Positions 18,576-26,220 of a stretch of 64,000 nt of DNA are shown one piece after another. Position 1 is the first letter of the stretch, and each line of letters begins with the position of its first letter. Made by a program: the position numbers and the translations under genes. The DNA comes from REEB95 sp035934235. GTDB lineage: Bacteria > Pseudomonadota > Alphaproteobacteria > ATCC43930 > CGMCC-115725. The stretch is taken from NCBI GenBank assembly GCA_035934235.1, contig DASYYB010000020.1:1-64000 (forward strand), read 5' to 3'. The notes under the pieces were generated by a model. It saw only the letters and a program-made list of their open reading frames with translations. It was not told the origin of the DNA and did not search any database.

Positions 18576-18734
18576 ATGAAGACCCTGACCAAGTTGATCC
18601 GCGACGACGCGGGCGCGACGGCCATCGAATACGGCCTGATCGCGGCGCTCATCGCGGTCGTGATCGTCACCGCGGTCACGACGGTCGGCGGCAAGCTGAG
18701 CAACACCTTCAACAGCGTTGCTAGCAGCCTGTAA
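18576..18734 (+). CDS. Flp/Fap-type pilin
   Basis: This 52-residue protein is a class III (Flp) prepilin: short basic leader ending DDAG, then ATAIEYGLIAALIAVVIV with the conserved Glu-Tyr pair at mature positions 4-5. It would be cleaved by a TadV-type peptidase and assembled by a Tad secretion system; no tad genes are in the window. A strong terminator follows 28 bases after the stop. Confidence 0.93.
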   Translation: MKTLTKLIRDDAGATAIEYGLIAALIAVVIVTAVTTVGGKLSNTFNSVASSL

Positions 18735-18761
18735 TCGCCACCGTTATAAGCGATTATGTGG

Positions 18762-18790
18762 AAACCCCCCGGCCAACGCCGGGGGTTTTT
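18762..18790 (+). terminator. Rho-independent terminator after the Flp pilin gene
   Basis: CCCCCGGC pairs with GCCGGGGG across a short CAA-type loop and is followed by TTTTT. It closes the single-gene pilin transcript. Confidence 0.9.
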
Positions 18791-18896
18791 CATTTCCGAC
18801 ACGCCGGATCGGCACCGACGGCATTCATTTTAAATCGAACTTAAGAGCGCCGGGATCATAGTAAACCAACCGATCAACCGGTGAACGAGCGACGCC

Positions 18897-19031
18897 ATGA
18901 CGATCCTTATCGAACTTCTCCGCGACGATGCCGGCAAAGCGCCCCTCTCCTACGCCGTCATAGCGATTGTCCTCGCCATCATCGGGATCGCCACCGCCTG
19001 TTCGATCGACGCCAACCTGCGGCCGCACTAA
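18897..19031 (+). CDS. Divergent second Flp-like pilin (44 aa)
   Basis: The frame encodes ELLRDDAGKAPLSYAVIAIV followed by a hydrophobic helix and a short polar tail with one Cys. The DDAG processing region and helix match the pilin just upstream, but the conserved Glu is replaced by Ser (SY instead of EY). It may be a pseudopilin or a decaying duplicate. No strong ribosome binding site is visible, and a terminator separates it from the first pilin gene. Confidence 0.55.
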   Translation: MTILIELLRDDAGKAPLSYAVIAIVLAIIGIATACSIDANLRPH

Positions 19032-19038
19032 AGCCGCC

Positions 19039-19746
19039 TTACGCCCGCCGCACTGTTTCCGCCGATTGACCGAACAGCACCTTGCGCGCCTCGGGGCTGG
19101 TGTTCGGGATCGCCTGGCTGCGATAGGTCTCGCCCTTCGCGTAGGCCCGCTGCACCGCCGGACGCGCCTTGATCGCCTCGAACCAGCGCTTCAAGTTCGG
19201 ATAATCGTCGAGCTTCTGGCCCTGGCGCTCATACGGCACCACCCACGGATATGACGCCATGTCGGCGATGGAATAGGCGCCAGCGAGGAACTCGCTGCTC
19301 TTGAGCTGCTTGTCCATCACGGCATAGAGCCGGCTGGTTTCCTTGACGTAGCGCTCGATCGCGTACGGCAGCTTCTCCGGCGCGTAGGCCGAGAAGTGAT
19401 GGTTCTGCCCCGCCATCGGGCCGAGGCCGCCGACCTGCCAGAACAGCCATTGCAGAACGTCGAACCGGCCGCGCAGATCCTTGGGCATGAACTTGCCGGT
19501 CTTCTCGGCAAGATAGATCAGGATGGCGCCGGATTCGAAGATGCTGATCGGTGCGCCCTTATCCGTCGGCTCGTTGTCGACGATCGCCGGCATGCGGTTG
19601 TTCGGCGAGATCTTGAGAAACTCGGGCTTGAACTGATCGCCCTTCGAGATGTTGACCGGCACGATCGTGTATGGAACCCCCGCCTCTTCGAGAAAGACGG
19701 TGATTTTGTGTCCGTTGGGCGTCGGCCAGAAATGCAGTTCGATCAA
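19039..19746 (-). CDS. Glutathione S-transferase, YfcG/YghU-like (Nu class)
   Basis: The 235-residue product has a thioredoxin-fold N-domain beginning IELHFWPTPNGHKITVFLEE, the NNRMPAIVD cis-Pro motif and SGAILIYLAEKTGKF, then an all-helical C-domain (WLFWQVGGLGPMAGQNHHF). These match the disulfide-reductase-active Nu-class GSTs. The start appears to be a TTG after AAGGAG. Confidence 0.9.
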   Translation of the reverse strand: MIELHFWPTPNGHKITVFLEEAGVPYTIVPVNISKGDQFKPEFLKISPNNRMPAIVDNEPTDKGAPISIFESGAILIYLAEKTGKFMPKDLRGRFDVLQWLFWQVGGLGPMAGQNHHFSAYAPEKLPYAIERYVKETSRLYAVMDKQLKSSEFLAGAYSIADMASYPWVVPYERQGQKLDDYPNLKRWFEAIKARPAVQRAYAKGETYRSQAIPNTSPEARKVLFGQSAETVRRA

Positions 19747-19816
19747 ATCGCCTCTCCTTCACGCAGCACGGCTGAAGCGCAACTATGTGGCGCGCCCGCG
19801 ACGGCCGGCAAGGACT

Positions 19817-20440
19817 CTAGGCAAGACCCAGACCTGCAACGAGCGCAGACGTAACGGCGCGCGGATCGGCGGCCGTCATCACCGCGCCCATGACCGCAAC
19901 GCCGGCAGCGCCGGCAGCGACGCACGCACCGACCGCGGCCGCGTCGACGCCGCCGAGCGCCAAGACCGGAATCAGCGATTTCGCCGCCAGATCGGCCAGC
20001 TCATCGACCCCGAGCGCCGGTCCATAACCGGGCTTGGACGCGGTGGCGAAGATCGGACTCAAGGTGACGTAGTCGGCGCCTTCGGTCTCGGCGTGGACGA
20101 TGTCGGCATAATCGTGCGCCGAGATTCCGATCAACGCCGCAGCGCCCAGCGCCTGCCGCACCGCCGCTGGCGAGCCGCCGGCCGGCAAATGCACGCCGCC
20201 GGCGCCGGCCGCACGCGCCGCGGCGATGTCCTCGTGCACCGTAACGCACGCGCTGTGGCGTTCGCCGACCGCCACCAGATCGCGCAACAATGCGACGCGC
20301 TCGTTATGCGGCAGGTCTTTTTCTCGGACACTTAACCAGCGACACCCGCCGGCAAAGCAGGCGTTGGCAATTTCCGGAAGCGGCCGGCGCGCGACCTTGC
20401 GGTCGGTGATCACCAACAGCGATGGACGCGGCAGCTTCAC
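19817..20440 (-). CDS. thiE: Thiamine-phosphate synthase
   Basis: It joins hydroxymethylpyrimidine-PP and thiazole-phosphate to thiamine phosphate. The TIM-barrel protein of 207 residues carries LVITDRKVARRPL, LSVREKD, VHEDIAAARAAGAGGVHLPA and the phosphate-binding GGVDAAAVGACVAAGAAGVAVM end region. The GTG start overlaps the thiG stop. It is the last gene of the thiOSGE operon. The canonical LxQLR strand is LSVREKD here, as in TenI-like/ThiE variants. Confidence 0.9.
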   Translation of the reverse strand: MKLPRPSLLVITDRKVARRPLPEIANACFAGGCRWLSVREKDLPHNERVALLRDLVAVGERHSACVTVHEDIAAARAAGAGGVHLPAGGSPAAVRQALGAAALIGISAHDYADIVHAETEGADYVTLSPIFATASKPGYGPALGVDELADLAAKSLIPVLALGGVDAAAVGACVAAGAAGVAVMGAVMTAADPRAVTSALVAGLGLA

Positions 20441-21231
20441 CCGCCGATGAGACCGAGTTGCGGGCTCGACGGTTCGGCCTGCGTGCGCTTAGGAATCCGG
20501 CCGGCGAGGCGCGCGTCGCGGCCAGCCGTAACAGCGGCGCGCATCGCCGCCGCCATGCGGCGCGGATCGCGCGCCTTGGCGACCGCGGTGTTGAGCAGCA
20601 CGCCGTCGCAGCCGAGCTCCACCGCCAAAGCCGCGTCCGACGCCGTGCCGATGCCGGCGTCGAGAATCACCGGCACCGGGCTGGTGACGACGATGCGCTC
20701 GATGGCATAGGGATTGACGATGCCGAGGCCGCTGCCGATCGGCGAGCCCAGCGGCATCACCGCCGCCGCGCCGGCATCGGCGAGCTTGCGGCAGGTCACC
20801 GGATCCTCGTTGCAGTAAGGCAGCACGGTGAAGCCGGCCTTCACCAGCTCTTCGGTCGCGCGCAGCAATTGCTCGACATCGGGATATTGGGTTTCACGGT
20901 CGCCGATCAGTTCGAGCTTCACCCAATCGGTTTGCAGCGCCTCACGGCCGAGCTCGGCGGTCAGCACCGCATCCTTCACCGTCATGCAGCCGGCGGTGTT
21001 GGGCAGCAGCGTGTATTTCTCGTCGAGCAGATCGACCAGGCTTTCGGCGTAGGCTTCGAGGCTGATGCGGCGGATGGCGACGGTGACCAAGGCGGGCTGT
21101 GCCGACTCTAGCGCGTCGAGCAGCACCTGCTGGTTGGGATAGCCGCCCGAGCCCATCAGCAGGCGCGAGGCGAAGCTCTTGCCGGCAATCGTCAGCACGT
21201 CCGCGGGTTTGTTCGTGGTTGCGGTGTCCAT
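20437..21231 (-). CDS. thiG: Thiazole synthase
   Basis: It forms the thiazole ring from deoxyxylulose phosphate, dehydroglycine and ThiS-thiocarboxylate. Motifs: FASRLLMGSGGYPNQQ, LPNTAGCMTVKDAVLTAELG, WVKLELIGD (active-site Lys region), LPYCNEDPVTCRKL and VILDAGIGTASDAALAVELG. The ATG lies one base after the thiS stop. Confidence 0.96.
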   Translation of the reverse strand: MDTATTNKPADVLTIAGKSFASRLLMGSGGYPNQQVLLDALESAQPALVTVAIRRISLEAYAESLVDLLDEKYTLLPNTAGCMTVKDAVLTAELGREALQTDWVKLELIGDRETQYPDVEQLLRATEELVKAGFTVLPYCNEDPVTCRKLADAGAAAVMPLGSPIGSGLGIVNPYAIERIVVTSPVPVILDAGIGTASDAALAVELGCDGVLLNTAVAKARDPRRMAAAMRAAVTAGRDARLAGRIPKRTQAEPSSPQLGLIGG

Positions 21232-21232
21232 C

Positions 21233-21439
21233 TCAGCCGCCACCGAAAGGTTTGACGATCTCGATGGCATCGCCGGGCGCGAGCGCGATCTCGGTCCAGC
21301 GCCGCGCCGGCACCACCGCGCCGTTGACCGCGACGGCGACGCCGCGCGGTTTGTCGATGCCGCGCGCGTGCAATAGATCGGCGACGGTCGCCGCCGCGAG
21401 ATTTTCATCGCGGCCGTTGACGCGGATGGTCGCGCTCAT
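21233..21439 (-). CDS. thiS: Thiamine biosynthesis sulfur carrier ThiS
   Basis: A 68-residue ubiquitin-fold carrier with the family's C-terminal Gly-Gly (here FGGG), which is adenylated and thiocarboxylated to give sulfur to thiazole. It starts in an ATGA overlap with thiO. No thiF is in the window. Confidence 0.93.
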   Translation of the reverse strand: MSATIRVNGRDENLAAATVADLLHARGIDKPRGVAVAVNGAVVPARRWTEIALAPGDAIEIVKPFGGG

Positions 21440-22575
21440 GCGCGCACCCGCGGAGAAAAACGTTCCGGCGTGAAGGGCACCATCGCGGCATCAATATCGC
21501 CGGACAGCAGATAACGCACGATCAAATCCGCCGTCACCGGCGTCAGCAAAATGCCGTTGCGGTAATGGCCGGTCGCGTGCACCAGGCCGGCGACGCCGCT
21601 CGGCCCCAAGAGCGGCGCGTCGTCGCGCGAGCCAGGCCGGAAGCCGACCCACATCTCGTCGATTGCCAGCTCTTCAGTGCCCGGCACCGCGCGCCACGCG
21701 CCTTCGAGTAAGGCGAAAATGCCGCCAGCGGTGAGATCGCCGTTGAAGCCCTTTTCCTCGACCGTACCGCCGACGATCAAACGCCCGTCGCGCCGCGGCA
21801 CCAGATAGGCGCGCGGCGCCCAGACGACATGACGCAGCAACGGCGCAGCCAGATCCATCTTGAGCGCCAGCATCTGGCCTTTGACCGGCCGCACCGGCGC
21901 GCACCCCTCTGGCGGCAAGCCCGCGATCGCGCCCGACCAGGCGCCCGCCGCCAGCACGACGGTCGCGGCGGCGACGCGGGTGTCGCCGACGACCAAGCCG
22001 GTGACGCGGCCGGCCGCCGCCTCGATCGCGGTGACCGCCGCATGCTCGTGCAGCGTGCCGCCGGCGGCAAGGAAGGCGCGCTTCAGCGCGCGCACCAGCA
22101 TGCGGTTGTCGGCCTGATGATCGCCGGGACTGTAGACCGCGGCGGCGAGCGATGGATTGAGGCGCGGCTCGCGCTTCAGCGCCTCGCGCGGCGACAGCCA
22201 TTCGAGCGCAATGCCGTGCTCACGCTGGAAATCGTAGGTGAAGCGAAGCTGGGCCGCGTCGTCGCGATTGAGCGCGATCATCAGCGTGCCTTCGCGGCGC
22301 AGATCGACCGACAGACCGGACGCCTGTTCAAGCTCGGCCGCGAAATCCGGCCACAGCGCCAGGCTGCGGCGGTTGAGCGCGGCGAGATCGCCTTCGCCCG
22401 GCTCGGTCTCGACGCCGGCGGCGAGCATGCCGGCCGCCGCCCACGAAGCGCCGTGACCGGCCTCGCCGCGTTCGTAGATCGTAACCGGCGCGCCGCGCTG
22501 CGCCAGCCGCCAGCCGATCGCCAAGCCGATGGCGCCGCCGCCGATAATGGCAACGGGCTCAGACGGACGTTTCAT
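21436..22575 (-). CDS. thiO: Glycine oxidase ThiO
   Basis: This FAD-dependent amine oxidase makes dehydroglycine for the thiazole ring. Its N-terminal GxGxxG motif is IIGGGAIGLAIGWRLAQRG, followed by ASWAAAGMLAAGVE. The C-terminal part has DEMWVGFRPGSRDDAPLLGP and HATGHYRNGILLTPVTADLI. It is the first gene after the TPP riboswitch and heads thiO-thiS-thiG-thiE. Confidence 0.94.
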   Translation of the reverse strand: MKRPSEPVAIIGGGAIGLAIGWRLAQRGAPVTIYERGEAGHGASWAAAGMLAAGVETEPGEGDLAALNRRSLALWPDFAAELEQASGLSVDLRREGTLMIALNRDDAAQLRFTYDFQREHGIALEWLSPREALKREPRLNPSLAAAVYSPGDHQADNRMLVRALKRAFLAAGGTLHEHAAVTAIEAAAGRVTGLVVGDTRVAAATVVLAAGAWSGAIAGLPPEGCAPVRPVKGQMLALKMDLAAPLLRHVVWAPRAYLVPRRDGRLIVGGTVEEKGFNGDLTAGGIFALLEGAWRAVPGTEELAIDEMWVGFRPGSRDDAPLLGPSGVAGLVHATGHYRNGILLTPVTADLIVRYLLSGDIDAAMVPFTPERFSPRVRA

Positions 22576-22600
22576 GGCGGCTTGGTCGCGGATGACGGGC

Positions 22601-22676
22601 TCCCTTCGCTGGCATTATCCAGACAGGTTCCGTGGGTATGATCTCAGCCGGCGCAACGCCGGCACCCCAGCCACCG
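22601..22676 (-). promoter_or_regulatory. TPP riboswitch upstream of thiO
   Basis: On the minus strand the order is GGGGTGCCGGC hairpin, GGCTGAGATCATACCC, ACGGAACCTGTCTGGATAAT and GCCAGCGAAGGGA. These are the conserved TPP-aptamer blocks. The thiO start lies about 25 bases downstream, so control may act on translation initiation. Confidence 0.95.
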
Positions 22677-22715
22677 CCGAATCTGTGCCCGCCACGTCCG
22701 ACTGGCAAGGGGTTT

Positions 22716-23402
22716 TTAGACCGCACCCGCGATGAAGTTGACCGCCAGGGCCAGGATCACGGCGTTGAAGAAGAACGCCAGCACACCGTGGCCCAGCGTC
22801 ATCCGCCGCATGTGGCGCGACGTCACCTGCACGTCCGAGACCTGGCAGGTCATGCCGACGACGAAGGCGTAATAGAGAAAATCCCAGAAATCGGGCACGC
22901 GCTCCTCGGGAAATTTGAGGCCGCCGCGATCCTGCTCGCCCTCGACCAATGGATTGTCGCCGTAATAAAGATGCGCGTAGTGCAGCGCGAACATCGTGTG
23001 GGTCAGCGTCCACGAGCAGAGCACCGCCAAGCCCGCGATGAGGATGCGCGCCCCGGCCCCCAAACCCGTGCCGCCCTTCTGCCCGAGCATGAAGCCGAGA
23101 GCGACGAGACTGACCAGGGCGGCGACCACCACCACGGCCAGGATCACCGGCCGGAGCGGATCCTGCTTCCGAGCGCGGGCACGCATGCGATCGGGCGTCG
23201 CCTTGCTGACCACGATCGCGGTGCTGGCGAGGAAGAAGGCCACGCCGACGATCCAGCCGACCGCGAGCGGATAGGGCAACGGCATCGCACCCCAGGCCAG
23301 CCACGCCGCCGCCACGCCGATTGCTACCGCCAGCAGAAGCCGCTGGTTCGGCCCGATGACGTTGAGGGGCGGCAACGATTCGCGCGATGATCTGCGAGCC
23401 AA
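22716..23402 (-). CDS. DUF1345 membrane protein
   Basis: The 228-residue product has five to six transmembrane segments and the DUF1345 signature VPDFWDFLYYAFVVGMTCQV with SDVQVTSRHMRR. The TTG start has GGAGG at 5 bases. Function of the family is unknown. The promoter would face the riboswitch region only at the 3' end; no operon link to thiO. Confidence 0.85.
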   Translation of the reverse strand: MARRSSRESLPPLNVIGPNQRLLLAVAIGVAAAWLAWGAMPLPYPLAVGWIVGVAFFLASTAIVVSKATPDRMRARARKQDPLRPVILAVVVVAALVSLVALGFMLGQKGGTGLGAGARILIAGLAVLCSWTLTHTMFALHYAHLYYGDNPLVEGEQDRGGLKFPEERVPDFWDFLYYAFVVGMTCQVSDVQVTSRHMRRMTLGHGVLAFFFNAVILALAVNFIAGAV

Positions 23403-23465
23403 CGGCGCCTCCGATCATTCCGGTTTAGAGCGCCGCGGCGGCCGCGGCAAGGCCGGCGACGCCCA

Positions 23466-24536
23466 TCATGGGACGCGACTCCGCATCGCTTCGACCTGGC
23501 GCCAGCCAGCTTCGGCCATCGCGCGGGCACGGGTGCCGGATTCACGCGCGCGCGCATTGGCGGCGGTGCCTTCGACGACGCGGCCCATGATGCCCTGGAG
23601 GATCGCCGCCAGCCGGAACATGTTGTAGGCGACATAGAAATCCCAATGCGCCAGCGTCGCACGGCCGGTGCGCTGGCAATAGCGCGCGACATAGTCGGCT
23701 TCATTCGGAATGCCGAGCACCGCCAGGTCCTGGCCGAGCAGGCCGCGATAGGATTCGGGACCGAGGCGCCAGGCCATTGCGTGATAGGCGAAGTCACCGA
23801 CCGGATCGCCGAGGGTCGACAGCTCCCAATCGAGCACCGCGAGGATGCGCGGTGCGGTGCGGTCGAAGATCAGATTGTCGATGCGGAAATCGCCGTGGAC
23901 CAGCGCCGTCGCCGTGTCGTCGGGCGCGTGCGCGGGGAGCCACGCGATGAGATTGTCCATGGCTTCGATGCGCTCGGTTTCCGAGGCGCGGTACTGTTTC
24001 GTCCAGCGCCCGATCTGGCGCTTGACGTAACCGCCCGGCCGGCCGAAATCGCCGAGGCCGATGGCGGCGTAATCGACGCGATGGAGCCGCGCGATCGTCT
24101 CGTTCATCGCGTCGTAAACCGCGCCGCGTTCGGCCGGCGACAATCCGGGCAGAGCCGGATCCCAGAAGACGCGGCCGTCGACGTAATCCATCACGTAGAA
24201 CACCGTGCCGATGACGCTCTCGTCGAGACACAGCGCATAGGCGCGCGGCACCGGAAAGCCGGTCTGCGCCAGCGCGCGGATGACGCGGCACTCGCGATCG
24301 ACCGCATGCGCCGACGGCAGCAGCTTGCCGGGCGGCTTGCGCCGCAGCACGTAGCGTTGGCCGCCGGATGTTATGCGATAGGTCGGATTGGACTGGCCGC
24401 CCTTGAATTGTTCGATGGTGGGGGTGCCGGAAAAGCCGCCGATGTTGGCGCGCAGCCAGTCGGCGAGACGCGCGGCGTCGATGCGGTGCGCCGGCAGGAC
24501 CGCCATGGTGCCGGTGAAATCTTCGGCCTCGCCCAT
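23466..24536 (-). CDS. Aminoglycoside-phosphotransferase-like kinase (APH family, ACAD10/11 N-domain type)
   Basis: The 356-residue kinase-fold protein has GQRYVLRRKP (ATP-binding Lys), a catalytic-loop ALVHGDFRIDNLIFD with HxDxxxxN and the metal-binding LDWELSTLGDP. This subtype resembles the kinase domain of acyl-CoA dehydrogenases 10/11, acting on hydroxyacyl-type substrates, rather than true antibiotic kinases. It is divergent from nadX, 43 bases apart. Confidence 0.85.
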   Translation of the reverse strand: MGEAEDFTGTMAVLPAHRIDAARLADWLRANIGGFSGTPTIEQFKGGQSNPTYRITSGGQRYVLRRKPPGKLLPSAHAVDRECRVIRALAQTGFPVPRAYALCLDESVIGTVFYVMDYVDGRVFWDPALPGLSPAERGAVYDAMNETIARLHRVDYAAIGLGDFGRPGGYVKRQIGRWTKQYRASETERIEAMDNLIAWLPAHAPDDTATALVHGDFRIDNLIFDRTAPRILAVLDWELSTLGDPVGDFAYHAMAWRLGPESYRGLLGQDLAVLGIPNEADYVARYCQRTGRATLAHWDFYVAYNMFRLAAILQGIMGRVVEGTAANARARESGTRARAMAEAGWRQVEAMRSRVP

Positions 24537-24579
24537 CCGCGCCCGTTCTGCAATCTTGTGCGCCGGAGGAAGGGTGCCC

Positions 24580-25401
24580 ATGCCGCGGAAGCGAGGCAAG
24601 AGGCTGACGGTCGGCATCGCCGGCCTAGGCGCGATCGGCATGGATGTCGCCAAGCGCGTTGACGCCGGCATTCCTGGCCTCAAGCTCGCCGCGGTGTCGG
24701 CGCGCGATGCGAAAGCCGCGGCGGCGCGGCTCAAGGTGGCGGGGATCAAGGCATCCGTCGTGCCGTTGCCGGAGCTGGCGCGCCGCGCCGATATCGTCGT
24801 CGAATGCCTGCCGGCCGCGCAATTCCGTGCCGTCGCCGAAGCTGCGATCAAACGGCGCCGCATCTTCGTACCGCTGTCGGTCGGCGCCTTACTGGCGAAT
24901 TTCGATTTGGTCGAGCGTGCGAAAAAGACGGGCGCACGCATCATCGTACCGACCGGCGCGCTGATCGGCCTCGATGCGGTGCGCGCCGCGGCCGAAGGCG
25001 AGATCCGCAGCGTCCGCATGGTGACGCGCAAGCCGCCGGCCGGACTTGAAGGCGCGCCTTACTTGACGGCGCGCGGCATTTCGGTCGCCGGTCTCGCCGC
25101 CCCAAAAAAAGTTTTCGAAGGCAGCGCGCGTGACGGCGCCGCGGGATTTCCGGCCAACGTCAACGTCGCAGCGGCGCTGTCATTGGCCGGCATCGGACCC
25201 GACCGCACGACGCTCGAGATCTGGGCCGATCCCGGTCTCACGCGCAACACGCACAAGATCGAAGTGGAATCCGACAGCGCGCGGTTCTCGATGACGATCG
25301 AAAACGTGCCGTCCGGAAACCCCAAGACCGGGCGGATCACCGCCTTGAGCGTTGTCGCCTGCCTCAAGGGGCTGATCGAGACGCTGCGCGTCGGCAGCTG
25401 A
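24580..25401 (+). CDS. nadX: Aspartate dehydrogenase-like protein
   Basis: The 273-residue product has an N-terminal NAD-binding motif VGIAGLGAIGMDVAKRV, the ADIVVECLPA segment and the C-terminal GFPANVNVAAALSLAGIGPD substrate motif of the DUF108/NadX family. The enzyme oxidises L-aspartate to iminoaspartate for NAD synthesis or aspartate catabolism. GGAGGAAGG precedes the ATG. Partner nadA/nadC genes are not in the window, so the pathway use is open. Confidence 0.88.
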   Translation: MPRKRGKRLTVGIAGLGAIGMDVAKRVDAGIPGLKLAAVSARDAKAAAARLKVAGIKASVVPLPELARRADIVVECLPAAQFRAVAEAAIKRRRIFVPLSVGALLANFDLVERAKKTGARIIVPTGALIGLDAVRAAAEGEIRSVRMVTRKPPAGLEGAPYLTARGISVAGLAAPKKVFEGSARDGAAGFPANVNVAAALSLAGIGPDRTTLEIWADPGLTRNTHKIEVESDSARFSMTIENVPSGNPKTGRITALSVVACLKGLIETLRVGS

Positions 25402-25830
25402 CTATTTCTTCTCGTCCTTCGGCATCAGCTTGAGCGACGCCGAGTTGATGCAGTAGCGCAAGCCGGTCGGCTTCGGCCCGTCGGGAAAGATGTGGCCGAG
25501 ATGCGCGTCGCACTTGGCGCACATCACCTCGGTGCGTTTCATGAAGAAGCTGTTGTCGTCGGCGGTCTTGACCGCGTTCTTGTCCGTCGGCTGATAGAAG
25601 CTCGGCCAGCCGGAGCCGGATTCGAACTTGGTGTCCGAAGCAAACAACGGCTCGCCGCAGCAGACGCAGACATAGGTGCCCGGCGTGTGCGTGTCCCAAT
25701 ACTCGCCGGTGAAGGCGCGCTCGGTGCCTTTCTTGCGCGCGATGCGGTACTGGTCGGGCGTGAGCTGCGCCTGCCATTCGGCGTCGGTCTTGCCCGCCGC
25801 CTTGCCCGTCTTGCCGGTCGTGTCGCCCAT
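25402..25830 (-). CDS. msrB: Peptide-methionine (R)-S-oxide reductase
   Basis: It repairs methionine-R-sulfoxide. The 142-residue product has two zinc CxxC pairs (VCVCCGEPLF; VMCAKCDAHLGHIF) and the catalytic RYCINSASL motif. I took the ATG giving MGDTTGKTG; an upstream TTG would add 15 residues. It converges directly on nadX with no spacer. Confidence 0.95.
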   Translation of the reverse strand: MGDTTGKTGKAAGKTDAEWQAQLTPDQYRIARKKGTERAFTGEYWDTHTPGTYVCVCCGEPLFASDTKFESGSGWPSFYQPTDKNAVKTADDNSFFMKRTEVMCAKCDAHLGHIFPDGPKPTGLRYCINSASLKLMPKDEKK

Positions 25831-25841
25831 GGTCGCTTCGC

Positions 25842-26000
25842 CTATTGCTGGTTCAACCGGATATTTGGTGCGCAATTGCGACCGCCGCCAGTGGCGCAGG
25901 TCTGTTGCCGGTTCCAGTCATAGAACGCGAACAGCAGCTGCGACACGACGAGCACGGCGATCACCGCCGCAACGATGGCCAAAAGCGCCCGTGTGTTCAT
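25842..26000 (-). CDS. Small single-TM protein (52 aa)
   Basis: The frame starts at an ATG, has a hydrophobic helix (LLAIVAAVIAVLVVSQLLFAF) and a polar tail with two Cys (QQTCATGGGRNCAP). It ends 11 bases before the msrB start on the same strand, so it may be co-transcribed with msrB. Function unknown. Confidence 0.6.
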   Translation of the reverse strand: MNTRALLAIVAAVIAVLVVSQLLFAFYDWNRQQTCATGGGRNCAPNIRLNQQ

Positions 26001-26079
26001 CGCCGGCCAGTATGCGAGCGGCCCATGACGGCGTCCAGCGCGGCTCTTGCGGCCGGCGGCTTTGCGCTATGATCGGCGC

Positions 26080-26220
26080 ATGACAGCCACCCAGATCGTC
26101 GCGCCCGACGGCGGCATACAGCTCATCAACTGGTGGAACCTGCGCTGGATCGCTCTGGCGCTGGCGGTGATGGTCGGGGTGATCATCGTGGTGATGACGA
26201 AATTCGTCACCGGCCTTTGA
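26080..26220 (+). CDS. Small single-TM protein (46 aa)
   Basis: An ATG-started frame with one strong membrane helix (WIALALAVMVGVIIVVM). Its TGA stop overlaps a TTG (TTGA) that starts the hrpB reading frame, suggesting translational coupling to the helicase. No family recognised. Confidence 0.6.
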   Translation: MTATQIVAPDGGIQLINWWNLRWIALALAVMVGVIIVVMTKFVTGL

